Part shown: piece after piece, positions 15,273 through 23,915 of the stretch | Layout of the letters: the number at the start of each line of letters is the position of its first letter | Position numbering within the stretch: position 1 is the first letter of the stretch | Source: a virus | Length of the DNA stretch: 39,818 bases | Virus record (IMG/VR): IMGVR_UViG_3300028417_000009 | Location: 1 to 39,818 of that record | Reading direction: 5' to 3' (one strand) | Made by a program: the position numbers and the translations under genes | Notes under the pieces: generated by a model | The model's input: the letters and a program-made list of their open reading frames with translations, nothing else | What the model was told of the DNA's origin: nothing | Database searches by the model: none

Positions 15273-16927
15273 GGCATTCTCTGCTTACAAGTTCTATAGG
15301 TTTGGCTTTATCTTCTGCTATAGGCTCAAGTGTAGCTGCTGGCTTAGATGCGAGTGTCAAGCTATACCAACTTCCGCAGTCGGACTCAACCGGAAAGATA
15401 CTTTTAGGGCAGCAGCTAGATCTGCGAGAGGATGATTTACTGCTGCCTGATCATGAAGGGGTGCCATGGGTTATCCCAGGTGCGCTGAATACGTTGGTAC
15501 CAGGCGGGACTGTGCCGCATAGGTTTGCTAGGATTGAGCAGAATCTATGGCCGAATAGTGATGACTCTGCCAACCCTACTACCCAGACAATTTCTGTCAT
15601 AAGCGGCAATGAATACCAGATAAGGATAGGCCGTGGCTCTGCGGTTGCAGCTACTGCTGTGTGCAGCGGTGCTTTTACCGGCACACTTACTGGAGATGCT
15701 ACAGAGCCTCAGGCATTCATTGCAGCAGCTACGGCAACAACTGCGTCATTAACTGTCACTATATCTGGTGAGGTAGCAGATATAGCGTTGTTTGATGTTA
15801 CTGGCCAGGGCAACCAAAACCCCGGCGAGTACCAGAGAGTAGACGCGGCCAACGGTTTATATGGTTTCGCGTATTACGCCACAGAAAAGGCCAATACTGT
15901 AGATGGTGCTGGAGCAGTAACTGAGGATGTTGGCGCTAAGCTAGACCCTGCACCAGAAATGGTTGCATGGCCTCTGAGCACTAACCTGTTTGATGTCTCT
16001 GAGCCTGTTGATTTAACTGAGCTTGATGTTAAAGGCGGAGTTACTGTAGATGTATTACCTGCGCGCTGGTTAAACCTATTTAATAATGCCGTAGCCTTTG
16101 TTGATAACGCTCAAACAAGATATGCGTATCAGGTATATACTGTAACCGTAGGAGTTGCTTACGCATTTAGTATTTATGTGAAGATGGATGACCTGGGTGT
16201 GCCTACTGTTGGTAACAGTAGCGACCCTACAGCTGATTTTCTTATTATTTTCGAAAGCTCCGGAATAAACCACGTTGATGATATAGAGGCTATAGCAGAT
16301 AACGTATACAGGATAAAATATACTAAAACAGCAACAACAACCAACACAAACTTTGGTGTCGTTAAGTATACTGGCCAGTCTGCCAAGGGGTTTAAAATAG
16401 TTGGATACATGCTGGAGCCTGCTAATTTTGTTGGCCCGTATATAGCAGCCACCGGTGCGCCTGTGTCTAGGGATGCAGTAGCCTCCCAGATACCTATAAC
16501 AGGCAAAGTAAACCAAACAGAGGGCGTGGTGCATGTAAGATTTACACCTACCTTCGCACAAACTACACTATCAGCAACAGCAGAAGGGATAGTAAGCCTA
16601 CGAGACGCAGCAACCAGTCTGCTCTACATGGATTCTGCAGGGTTTAAATCCACAGACGGAACAAACATAGCTACAGCAAATGCCACCTTTATAGCTGATA
16701 CAGAGATAGAGATAGCCGTGCGCTGGAGCACAGCCCTAAACGAGCTACAGATCGGATACAACGACGGCAGCTGGACGTGGGGAACAATAGTCAATTACAA
16801 CGGTGGATTCACAGAAGGTGCCTTTATAAACTGGTTCTATGGCCTAGAGTCTGGAGGAGCCTCCATGAGCAAATCAGATATTTACAATAAAGACATGACC
16901 ATAGCACAGATAGAGGCTTTGCCATGA
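15269..16927 (+). CDS. tail protein with C-terminal LamG/ConA-like domain, candidate receptor-binding protein, 552 aa
   Basis: A long beta-rich protein. The N-terminal segment (about 1-30) is Ser/Ala/Leu-rich and looks like a virion-anchoring or signal-like stretch. Middle parts contain a repeated Thr/Ala-rich beta pattern (about 95-180, 255-400). The last 130 residues show a LamG/concanavalin-like jelly-roll pattern (VHVRFTPTF, LYMDSAGF, AVRWSTALNELQIGYNDGSW). This suggests glycan or surface binding. The TTG start at 15269 overlaps the previous stop; no better start is visible. Codon and base use are more GC-rich than the neighbours, as in a swapped host-range module. The receptor role is inference. 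Confidence 0.6.
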   Translation: MRHSLLTSSIGLALSSAIGSSVAAGLDASVKLYQLPQSDSTGKILLGQQLDLREDDLLLPDHEGVPWVIPGALNTLVPGGTVPHRFARIEQNLWPNSDDSANPTTQTISVISGNEYQIRIGRGSAVAATAVCSGAFTGTLTGDATEPQAFIAAATATTASLTVTISGEVADIALFDVTGQGNQNPGEYQRVDAANGLYGFAYYATEKANTVDGAGAVTEDVGAKLDPAPEMVAWPLSTNLFDVSEPVDLTELDVKGGVTVDVLPARWLNLFNNAVAFVDNAQTRYAYQVYTVTVGVAYAFSIYVKMDDLGVPTVGNSSDPTADFLIIFESSGINHVDDIEAIADNVYRIKYTKTATTTNTNFGVVKYTGQSAKGFKIVGYMLEPANFVGPYIAATGAPVSRDAVASQIPITGKVNQTEGVVHVRFTPTFAQTTLSATAEGIVSLRDAATSLLYMDSAGFKSTDGTNIATANATFIADTEIEIAVRWSTALNELQIGYNDGSWTWGTIVNYNGGFTEGAFINWFYGLESGGASMSKSDIYNKDMTIAQIEALP

Positions 16928-17427
16928 GACAGACAGTAATTTTGCTAGTGCCGGAAGCAGCAAAACAGTCTGCCAACCTAGATAATATTCTGGCAAAAGT
17001 TGGCGCTCGCTGGCAGCATAACATCATGCCAGGAACGAGAGTGGTTGGCGGAAGAAAACTTGTTCAGATACGCATAGATGGTGAGCTTGACGGTCTGGTT
17101 GCACTGCTTGAGAAGAAGTTACCTTTGTGGTCAATCGTGCGTATGCGCAGAATCAAGCCGGATATCGCAGTAGAAGAAGTGCCTGCGGTGGACGAGGAGG
17201 GCAAACCTGTGCTGGACAATAGAGGCAGGCAGCGGTTTGAGCGTGTAAAACGGTTTGCTGTTATCCGAGGTAGGAAAACTGCGGAAGGAGATACCCTCAT
17301 TAAGCAGCACATGATTAAACGCAGAGACGAAGAGGGAAAAGAGGTGCCATTTAGCGGGATTGTACGTCTGCCACACAATGCAAATGATGATGAGTATGAT
17401 TACCCAGAGACAGTGGAGTTTTTGTAG
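16924..17427 (+). CDS. hypothetical protein, 167 aa, paired with the LamG-like protein
   Basis: Unrecognised. The start overlaps the end of the LamG-like gene by four bases (ATGA), so they are translated together. The N-terminal 70 residues are alpha/beta with a VARWQ-type turn, and the middle has a basic cluster (RGRQRFERVKRF, RGRKTA). It has the same higher GC and CGN-Arg codons as its partner, unlike the surrounding genes. A chaperone or attachment factor for the partner tail protein is a reasonable guess from the pairing, but no motif shows it. Confidence 0.6.
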   Translation: MRQTVILLVPEAAKQSANLDNILAKVGARWQHNIMPGTRVVGGRKLVQIRIDGELDGLVALLEKKLPLWSIVRMRRIKPDIAVEEVPAVDEEGKPVLDNRGRQRFERVKRFAVIRGRKTAEGDTLIKQHMIKRRDEEGKEVPFSGIVRLPHNANDDEYDYPETVEFL

Positions 17428-17430
17428 GCT

Positions 17431-17682
17431 ATGACCCCAGAAGAGATCAAACACTATCTAAATGAGGTATTGGATTCCAGAGATTCACTGGATAGACAAA
17501 CACATACTAATGATCATATATTTATAGCTAGCCTAGTAGAAGCCAGTAAACGCAGAAGGGATACCATGGATAAGATTAAAGCGCAGATAGGGGGGTGGGC
17601 AATAATATCTTTTCTATCAGGTATAGGATTTGCTGTATGGGCACTGGTACAAAGTTTAACAGATAAGTCTGGTGCCTCCTAA
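17431..17682 (+). CDS. small single-TM protein, 83 aa, holin/XhlA-like topology
   Basis: The first 50 residues are charged and helical (EEIKHYLNEVLDSRDSLDR and a KRRRDTMDK stretch), followed by one membrane helix at about 53-75 (GGWAIISFLSGIGFAVWALV) and a short polar tail. This charged helix plus one C-terminal membrane span resembles XhlA-type lysis proteins, but it is an analogy and no more. The stop and next ATG share one base (TAATG). Confidence 0.5.
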   Translation: MTPEEIKHYLNEVLDSRDSLDRQTHTNDHIFIASLVEASKRRRDTMDKIKAQIGGWAIISFLSGIGFAVWALVQSLTDKSGAS

Positions 17683-18062
17683 TGCCTCTTCGCAACTACC
17701 CATTAGCTACCCCTGAAGGGGACTGGATACCAATAGATGTATTGGAGCCGATATCAAAATTGGAACCAATAGCTATTACTACTTCTGCTATGGGGGCGTC
17801 GGTTGCTATCCCCTTCTATGAGGAAAGGGTATTAGAGATAAGATCTACAGTAGATTGTGAGATAGGATTTAATGTATCACCCGTTAATGGCACCTCTGAG
17901 AAGGGTACTTATTTTCTATTCGCAGGAGAACCCAAGTTGATATTTCCTATAGGTGGGCAGGTAAGCGCATTAGCTCTAAGTACTTCAGGAACTTTATATG
18001 TGAACATCTTGAATCTCTGGGAAGCTACCAAGAAAGATTACCAAACCGATATTAGTGAGTGA
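17682..18062 (+). CDS. hypothetical structural protein, 126 aa, beta-rich
   Basis: Unrecognised. An acidic beta-rich protein with a repeated strand-turn pattern (VLEIRSTVDCEIGFNV, FLFAGEPKLIFPIGG, ALALSTSGTLYVNILNLW), consistent with a small sandwich such as a tail-completion or decoration domain. It is coupled to the preceding gene by TAATG and stands before the 140-base gap that holds the 37-codon frame. Confidence 0.55.
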   Translation: MPLRNYPLATPEGDWIPIDVLEPISKLEPIAITTSAMGASVAIPFYEERVLEIRSTVDCEIGFNVSPVNGTSEKGTYFLFAGEPKLIFPIGGQVSALALSTSGTLYVNILNLWEATKKDYQTDISE

Positions 18063-18067
18063 AGGCT

Positions 18068-18181
18068 ATGCAGCGGGTTTACACGGGAAGGCAAGTGGTA
18101 GCGTGTAGCAGCGGGAGGGTCTTGCCCGACCGATGGTTCCCGCCACCACGCAGACAGGCTCACGTGTACAACCCCAAATAG
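18068..18181 (+). CDS. possible 37-aa ORF or structured RNA element
   Basis: The only reading frame in the gap 18063-18203: 37 residues, Arg/Pro-rich (RWFPPPRRQ near the end), with GAAGG only two bases before the ATG. The same DNA can fold: GGTTTACACG pairs with CGTGTACAACC (one bulge), GCGTG with CACGC, GCGGGA with TCCCGC, and GGG-TCTTG-CCC forms a small hairpin. It is much more GC-rich than its surroundings. I cannot say whether it codes, folds or does both. Confidence 0.3.
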   Translation: MQRVYTGRQVVACSSGRVLPDRWFPPPRRQAHVYNPK

Positions 18182-18203
18182 CTGTAACGGATAAAATATC
18201 TCT

Positions 18204-19124
18204 ATGTCTAAACTTACATCACAGGCAAATCTAAAAGAAGGATTACGTATCCTAGATGAGGAGCTAGCTCCTTCTTCTGCTGGGGCTGTGTCCAATCAGG
18301 GATTTCATATACCAGATGTAGATCTGATAGACGCTCAGAACGCCTTACCTACTATTAATGGGTATACCTCATTTTTTGGAACAGGAGATACATTAGAGGT
18401 AACACCTCTCAGCTCTACAATAAGAATTCAGGAAGAGATAGTATATAAAACCCTACATGGAAACACTATTCAAATAGCTTTTTGTGAAAAAGGATTATAT
18501 ATAAGAGCATTAGCTGGAGATGGAGTATCAGTGCTGACTAATGTCCCAGTAGCAGGAGATGACCCTGAGTATGATAAAATAGATCTACCGGCTGGGAAAG
18601 GTGCTTGGATAGAAGTTCTATCTACTGTGCCTCTATCAACCTGGAAACAATGGACATTTACTTTAATGTCTAACACCCTATATGTTTATCAAAAAGGAAT
18701 GAACTTTGTAGGTAATATAACTTCGTATAGATCAGAACAAGTTATATTTGAGCATCTTGTGCCAACCTATATTATAGGAACAGGACAAAGACATACGTTT
18801 ACTTATACCTCTGAGGATGATTCTGCTGGAGATGACACATATAAGCGCATCAATATAACTACTGATACAGGATTAGATTTTGGTGTACAGCAAATAGCCG
18901 TAGATTCTGCCTCTGATGTAGCAAGAGCTATGGAGGCCTGGGAGGCTATATTCTCTTCTACTGGCTTTTTCAGCTTTGAGGCCACAGAGACACTGAGAAC
19001 AGAAGTAGATATTGATGCTCTTATTGCTATAGATCTAACACTTAGTGAGCTACAGGCTATAATAGCTGATACCTCTCATGATGGTGCCGCCTCAGAATTA
19101 ACCCTAACAGCGATAGGAGAGTAG
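18204..19124 (+). CDS. hypothetical tail protein, 306 aa, beta-rich
   Basis: Unrecognised. After a helical N-terminal segment (about 5-22) the protein is beta-rich with Thr/Ser/Gly-rich turns, typical of podovirus tail proteins. It is followed after one base by the propeller-containing gene, so the two are probably partners. It may form part of the tail tube (nozzle) or a tail accessory; there is no diagnostic motif. The ribosome site is weak. Confidence 0.6.
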   Translation: MSKLTSQANLKEGLRILDEELAPSSAGAVSNQGFHIPDVDLIDAQNALPTINGYTSFFGTGDTLEVTPLSSTIRIQEEIVYKTLHGNTIQIAFCEKGLYIRALAGDGVSVLTNVPVAGDDPEYDKIDLPAGKGAWIEVLSTVPLSTWKQWTFTLMSNTLYVYQKGMNFVGNITSYRSEQVIFEHLVPTYIIGTGQRHTFTYTSEDDSAGDDTYKRINITTDTGLDFGVQQIAVDSASDVARAMEAWEAIFSSTGFFSFEATETLRTEVDIDALIAIDLTLSELQAIIADTSHDGAASELTLTAIGE

Positions 19125-19125
19125 C

Positions 19126-21336
19126 ATGGCTGTCTATTCTGGTGTATCCTTTAGTCCTACAGAGACAGCCATGCCTAGGGAAATAGCTTTCAATGTAGAT
19201 GGAACAGCATTATATATGTTCTCTACCACAGGGATTATAGATCAGTACGCCCTGGCTACTCCTTGGGATATAGCTACCATAGTGTTTATAAGGAGTACAG
19301 ATTTAACTGGGGTACCTCCCTTTTCTCCTGCCTATCAAGGGACTATCATTGTTGATCCTACTGGAACAATGATATATTTGAATGATGTATCTAGGGTACT
19401 TATATTTACACTATCTACTCCCTGGGATATATCCAGTATTTCCTATACTTCCTCACTAACCTTAGAAGCCTCTGGGGTTAATTATTACAATGATATGGCA
19501 ATATCGGCTACAGGAAATTATATCTATTTTCTTAGCTGGGGCACCCAGATAGTTACGTATTATATCCCCACTCCTTGGGATCTATCTACTGCTTATTTTC
19601 AGACATCTGATACTTTGGTTATACCCGGTGGGTACGGAGGAGCAAGTTCTTTATATCTAAATCCAGCAGGAGATAAGCTATATGTGCTGCTGACAACAGA
19701 AGAGCTAGTTTTACAGTATGCTATGTCCACTACTTGGGATATTACCTCTGCTGTATATGAAAATAAAAGTTTTAGTGTAGTACCAGAAACTACAACCTCT
19801 AAAATACTACGCTTTAGTGCCTTAGGTGCTACCCTTTATATTGGAGACTCTACAACTTTATATCAATATATAGTACCAACAGCTTGGGATATAACCTCTA
19901 CACTAAAAGGGATTAAAATTACCGGGTTTAAAAAGAACCTTCCTACATACCTCTCTTACAAAGGCAACACAGTACAGTTATTACCTTCTGATAGTTCTAA
20001 TGAGCTGGCTATTAAACTAAGAACCTTATATCTTGCAGATCCCATACTAGCTCCTGATGTAGGTGCTCTATCTGTAACCACAGCTGCTAGTGCTATCTTG
20101 CATTATTCTTTCTCGGTAACATTCTCTATAAGCTCTACTATTCCTGTAGCTTCATCTGTTGAAACGCAAGATGGCACCTCAGTGTTTACTGAGGACTCAC
20201 ATGTAGTTCAATCAGCTCCCTTAGAGGCTATGGAAGGTATCTGTGCGGGCAGATCAAGATTAATAGCTTGGGATTCAGAGGGACGGATATACAACTCCGC
20301 TACACCAAATTTAGTAGATTTTATCCCAAGTGCTGCAACAGGAGCTAACCAGGTTTCTGTTCCTGCTATAAAAGGTAAGATTATAGTATGTAAACCCTTT
20401 ACCCAAGGGTTTGTTATTTATGCTACAGGTAATGCAGTAGTAGCCACTTTTAAAAAATCTGCTACTTCTTTGTATGACTATCTTCCTGTAGACAACTCAG
20501 AAGGATTGGTGGACTATAGGCACATAGCTACTCATCAAGAACTACACTATTATTGGTCAAGCAAGGGGCTTATAGTATTAGACCCAGCACAACATGAAGC
20601 TAAAGATTTAGCAAAGGAACTTACCGATTGGTTAAAGAAATATAGATACCCTATTTCTATCTCAATGTTATCTAACAGATTTTTAATAATATATCTTCAA
20701 GATAGAGATAAAGTATTTAGCAATAGAGCAGTAAGGTTGGGAGGTAATGAAGTAACTGCCAAACCTGCGCATGCCTCCTTATCCCCTGTAGAGTTTTCTA
20801 TGCAGGTTCCTGGAGTTAGTTTATATCCTGTATACCAGAGAGCTTTAGTGTTTGATACCCAGTTGGCTAAATGGGGTACTTGTGACCTTACTCACACTAT
20901 GCTAGTATCTCTAACTCCTATTAACCAATCTGGATATAACCTGTCTAAAAACTACCAGTTGCTATCAGCTGTTTTGGATAACGAACAACGAGAATTAGCT
21001 ATAAAACTTGGAGATGGATATACAAGATTATGCACCACCTATCCTACAAACAGCTATGTGCTGTTTGGTCATTACGCAGCACATAGAAATAATCTAACAA
21101 AGTTAGTATCTATAACAACTGAGTATGTGGACTATCCAGATAGCACCTTGCAGATAGAATCTTCCCATGATGGAGCTAAGGTAGATTTTGATAATCTCAG
21201 CAGTTACGCACAAACTAAGTTAGTCACTACCCAAGATGTAGGATTAGCAGCTAAGTGGTTTAATATTCTTATAAAAGGCCACTATAATATAAAACGTATG
21301 TTAGTAAGAGGATATAAATATGGCCGCTCCGAATAA
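19126..21336 (+). CDS. tail nozzle-like protein with N-terminal five-repeat beta-propeller, 736 aa
   Basis: Residues 1 to about 262 hold five tandem repeats of about 50 residues, each ending in a signature: ATPWDIATIVF, STPWDISSISY, PTPWDLSTAYF, STTWDITSAVY, PTAWDITSTLK. Each repeat also has a D/A-x-x-G-T-x-(L/I)-Y strand, so a beta-propeller is likely. The C-terminal 470 residues (from IKITGFKKNLP) resemble P22 gp10-like tail hub/nozzle proteins, with VSVPAIKGKIIVCKPFTQG in the middle. A propeller of this kind often binds sugars or proteins. The fusion makes it a receptor or tail-tip candidate. Gene order supports a tail role; the gp10-like part is tentative. Confidence 0.65.
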   Translation: MAVYSGVSFSPTETAMPREIAFNVDGTALYMFSTTGIIDQYALATPWDIATIVFIRSTDLTGVPPFSPAYQGTIIVDPTGTMIYLNDVSRVLIFTLSTPWDISSISYTSSLTLEASGVNYYNDMAISATGNYIYFLSWGTQIVTYYIPTPWDLSTAYFQTSDTLVIPGGYGGASSLYLNPAGDKLYVLLTTEELVLQYAMSTTWDITSAVYENKSFSVVPETTTSKILRFSALGATLYIGDSTTLYQYIVPTAWDITSTLKGIKITGFKKNLPTYLSYKGNTVQLLPSDSSNELAIKLRTLYLADPILAPDVGALSVTTAASAILHYSFSVTFSISSTIPVASSVETQDGTSVFTEDSHVVQSAPLEAMEGICAGRSRLIAWDSEGRIYNSATPNLVDFIPSAATGANQVSVPAIKGKIIVCKPFTQGFVIYATGNAVVATFKKSATSLYDYLPVDNSEGLVDYRHIATHQELHYYWSSKGLIVLDPAQHEAKDLAKELTDWLKKYRYPISISMLSNRFLIIYLQDRDKVFSNRAVRLGGNEVTAKPAHASLSPVEFSMQVPGVSLYPVYQRALVFDTQLAKWGTCDLTHTMLVSLTPINQSGYNLSKNYQLLSAVLDNEQRELAIKLGDGYTRLCTTYPTNSYVLFGHYAAHRNNLTKLVSITTEYVDYPDSTLQIESSHDGAKVDFDNLSSYAQTKLVTTQDVGLAAKWFNILIKGHYNIKRMLVRGYKYGRSE

Positions 21337-21610
21337 AACAGAAACAGGTGAGATGAAGGATATTCTTCTTAGGGCTACCAGTAATCCACAGGGAATAGAA
21401 AAAGATGAACTATTCAGAATATTAACTACAAGTTCTTTACCCTTCACTCCAAAGCAGAGACAATTTGCTAGGGATAATCTCGGGCCAGATACCATGGGTG
21501 GTAAACTAGGAGATCCCTATAAAAACAAAGAAGTATTACAGCTATTTTCTAAGTTTAATCCAGCAGATAACTATTTTAGTGCTCTCTATGCAGGGCTAAG
21601 GGGTAAATAA
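21320..21610 (+). CDS. hypothetical protein, 96 aa
   Basis: Unrecognised. It starts 17 bases inside the end of the 736-residue tail gene, with AGGATA upstream, and lies three bases before the next gene. The sequence is helical, basic at the N-terminus and Asn/Phe-rich at the C-terminus (LFSKFNPADNYFSALYAGLRGK). A small head-tail or ejection-complex accessory protein is possible. Confidence 0.6.
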   Translation: MAAPNKTETGEMKDILLRATSNPQGIEKDELFRILTTSSLPFTPKQRQFARDNLGPDTMGGKLGDPYKNKEVLQLFSKFNPADNYFSALYAGLRGK

Positions 21611-21612
21611 TC

Positions 21613-22581
21613 ATGGGATCACCATTTGATTTCTCACAACCTATAGGCAAAGTAGGAGGCGGAGGATTTGGTAACTACTCAGGAGGGATACCCACCGGGT
21701 TCACAGAAGCGGCTCCTCCCTCCACAACTACAGTAACTTCTTCTAATACGGCCAAGACAGACAATCGAGTACAAGATACTACAAATCAGCAGAGTACAGA
21801 TTTGCTACGTAGTATAGTAAATGAGGGAGCTACCACAGCACTGACTCCACAGGCATTACAAGCTCTGCAAGGAATAGTAACTGGCCAGGCACAAGATCCG
21901 CTGATAGTACAAAAGGATCTCCTAGCTAAGAAGAACTTAGATGCATTACAAGCACTAATGCAAAGGCTTAATCAGGGTAACGCTGAGCAGCAGGCTTCAG
22001 GTAAAGTAGCAGAGCTGACAAGAACCCTATCTGAGAGGCTACTCCCAGGTATAAGGGGAGAAGCAGAAGGGGCTGGTACAGGTTTCAACATGGCCTCTAA
22101 CCTGTTAGCACAGGATGCAACCATAAGAACGGCGGAAGCGCAAAATAGAGCTATTGAGGAATCCAGGCAGCAGATAGCAGCACAGGAGCTAGAAGGACGT
22201 AATATTCTAGGACAGCTACTATCTGGTACCTCTGCTGCGGATGAACAACTAATGTCTGCTTTGAGAATATCCAAAGGTGCGGTAGAGAACAAAGCCAGTG
22301 CTACTACTGAGTCTGCTGCCACAGCTGTTACAGGCAGAACAGAAGAGGATGTCAGGGGTACAGGCTCAACTACCGCGGATACAACACAGCAGCTAACAGA
22401 TCCACTTGGTTGGATGCGGGCACTAGGAGCTAACCCTCAGCAGGATAGCAGCGGTAGAGCCTTAGCCACTTTTATAGCAGCTGGTGGAGATCCTGCATAT
22501 CTGAGCGGAGGTGTGCCCTTTGATTCAGGCATGGGCGATTACCAACAGAGATTAATGCAGGGTATTAGGGGGTATGTATAA
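21613..22581 (+). CDS. internal virion/ejection protein, 322 aa (probable)
   Basis: The N-terminus is Gly/Ser/Thr/Pro-rich and disordered (about 1-60), then a long Ala/Gln/Leu-rich helical region (about 65-215), then a Thr/Gly-rich C-terminus. This composition, and being first of three genes ending with a very large virion protein, matches the small ejection proteins of podoviruses (T7 gp14- or P22 gp7/gp20-type). The stop and next ATG share a base (TAATG). Confidence 0.65.
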   Translation: MGSPFDFSQPIGKVGGGGFGNYSGGIPTGFTEAAPPSTTTVTSSNTAKTDNRVQDTTNQQSTDLLRSIVNEGATTALTPQALQALQGIVTGQAQDPLIVQKDLLAKKNLDALQALMQRLNQGNAEQQASGKVAELTRTLSERLLPGIRGEAEGAGTGFNMASNLLAQDATIRTAEAQNRAIEESRQQIAAQELEGRNILGQLLSGTSAADEQLMSALRISKGAVENKASATTESAATAVTGRTEEDVRGTGSTTADTTQQLTDPLGWMRALGANPQQDSSGRALATFIAAGGDPAYLSGGVPFDSGMGDYQQRLMQGIRGYV

Positions 22582-23915
22582 TGGCTATAGATGATCTGTA
22601 CGACATGCAGGCTTTTAGCGGATACCTGGATCAACAGAGAGGAGCGGGACTTGTCCCAGAGTTTACTAATATTCCTGGGGCTACCGGCTTTTTTGTCAAT
22701 GATCAGGCCCCACCAGAGGAAGAGGTGGACTTGCCAGATTTAGAGTCCTTCACAGATTCTCATTCAGCAAACAGAGCTAGCTTAGCGTTGAAGCAAGAAA
22801 TAGAAAGGGATAAACTTGCTAGAAAGGAAGAACTGGAGAAAGAAGAAGGGTTATCAGATATAAGATTAAATCTTCAAAGTTGGAAAGCTACTGGGTTGGC
22901 TAATTCTGATTTAGTAAAAACCACAGAAGAAGAACTTAGAAGAAAAGAACAAGAGATTCAAGCCAGGTTAGCACAGGAAGATAAAAACTATCTACCAAAA
23001 GAGCAACTGGCAGAGCAACTATCTGGCAAAGCTAGAGAATTATCAGCGCCTAGAGATCCACTGGCCCCCTCAAAGATAGAACTAATAGCTCTTAAGGCAG
23101 GTATGCAAAAAGAGGAGTTAGAACTGTATGCTGCTTATGCCGGAATTGATAAAGAAAAACTCCCACAATTAGCTATAGCAGAGCTTACTCCGGCTAAGAA
23201 AAAATATCTTAGAGATGCAGCTGAAACCGGAGATCAAATAACTGGTATGCAGGTAGTGGCTAACAATCCAGGAGCACTAGATTTAGCTAAAATAAAAATA
23301 GATAAGGCTTTCCCTAATCAGGGGGAGGCAGCACTTATGAAGAGCGAGCTGGAAGCTCTTAACAAAGAGGTGAAAGATACAATAGCTAATACAAAAGCGG
23401 TGGTTCCTGTAGATGCTAAAGGAAAAAGGCTACCTATGTCTAGTTTAAAAGCTAGAGGTTGGAGAGAAGAAGAAGAGAATCTAATAGCCAAGAAGGCTGC
23501 TGCAACCAAAGTGTTAGCTGACTTTAGTACCAGATTTAGACAGGATTATTTAAACCTAAGTGGTCTATCTGTAGTAGATATTCATAATCTTACTCAGCCA
23601 GAAAAAGAAATACTAGCTGTTATGGCACCAGAGATACAAACATTACTTGGCTTAATTGATAATCCTGATAGCACGTTAGAAGAAAGACTGTACGCTAAAG
23701 GAAAGATACAATATGATATTCTGTATAATCTCCCAGAGGCTACTAAAGCAACGATAACTGCTGGAGGACTAGGCACTGTAGGTGTGCCACAACCAGATTT
23801 ACAGTCTATCTTAAATAAAATTTACATTTCTGGCAGTGATAAGTTTAATAAAAAATATGGCAACACAATAGGTATAACCTATGATCTTGGGAATCTACCT
23901 AAAGGAGCCTTATAA
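22581..23915 (+). CDS. internal virion/ejection protein, 444 aa (probable)
   Basis: A charged, helical protein with a coiled-coil-rich stretch (about 75-150, many Glu/Lys/Leu) and a helical second half. Placed between the 322-residue protein and the giant ejection protein and joined to both by TAATG, it fits the middle ejection-channel component. The N-terminus carries an acidic PPEEEVDLPDLE cluster that could bind the tail or a partner. No enzyme motif is seen. Confidence 0.65.
   Translation: MAIDDLYDMQAFSGYLDQQRGAGLVPEFTNIPGATGFFVNDQAPPEEEVDLPDLESFTDSHSANRASLALKQEIERDKLARKEELEKEEGLSDIRLNLQSWKATGLANSDLVKTTEEELRRKEQEIQARLAQEDKNYLPKEQLAEQLSGKARELSAPRDPLAPSKIELIALKAGMQKEELELYAAYAGIDKEKLPQLAIAELTPAKKKYLRDAAETGDQITGMQVVANNPGALDLAKIKIDKAFPNQGEAALMKSELEALNKEVKDTIANTKAVVPVDAKGKRLPMSSLKARGWREEEENLIAKKAAATKVLADFSTRFRQDYLNLSGLSVVDIHNLTQPEKEILAVMAPEIQTLLGLIDNPDSTLEERLYAKGKIQYDILYNLPEATKATITAGGLGTVGVPQPDLQSILNKIYISGSDKFNKKYGNTIGITYDLGNLPKGAL

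Noticed and set aside
16076-16561. Long antisense open frame (161 codons, minus) in the LamG-like gene
   Set aside because: It runs wholly inside a well-supported plus-strand gene, with no ribosome site and no neighbouring minus-strand genes; it reflects codon composition of the real gene.
18063-18203. tRNA gene in the GC-rich gap
   Set aside because: No cloverleaf with a GTTC-type T-loop and acceptor stem can be drawn; the stems found are nested.
19120-19130. Frameshift splitting one gene into the 306- and 736-residue frames
   Set aside because: The second frame has its own ATG right after the stop and begins with the first full propeller repeat, so two genes are more likely.
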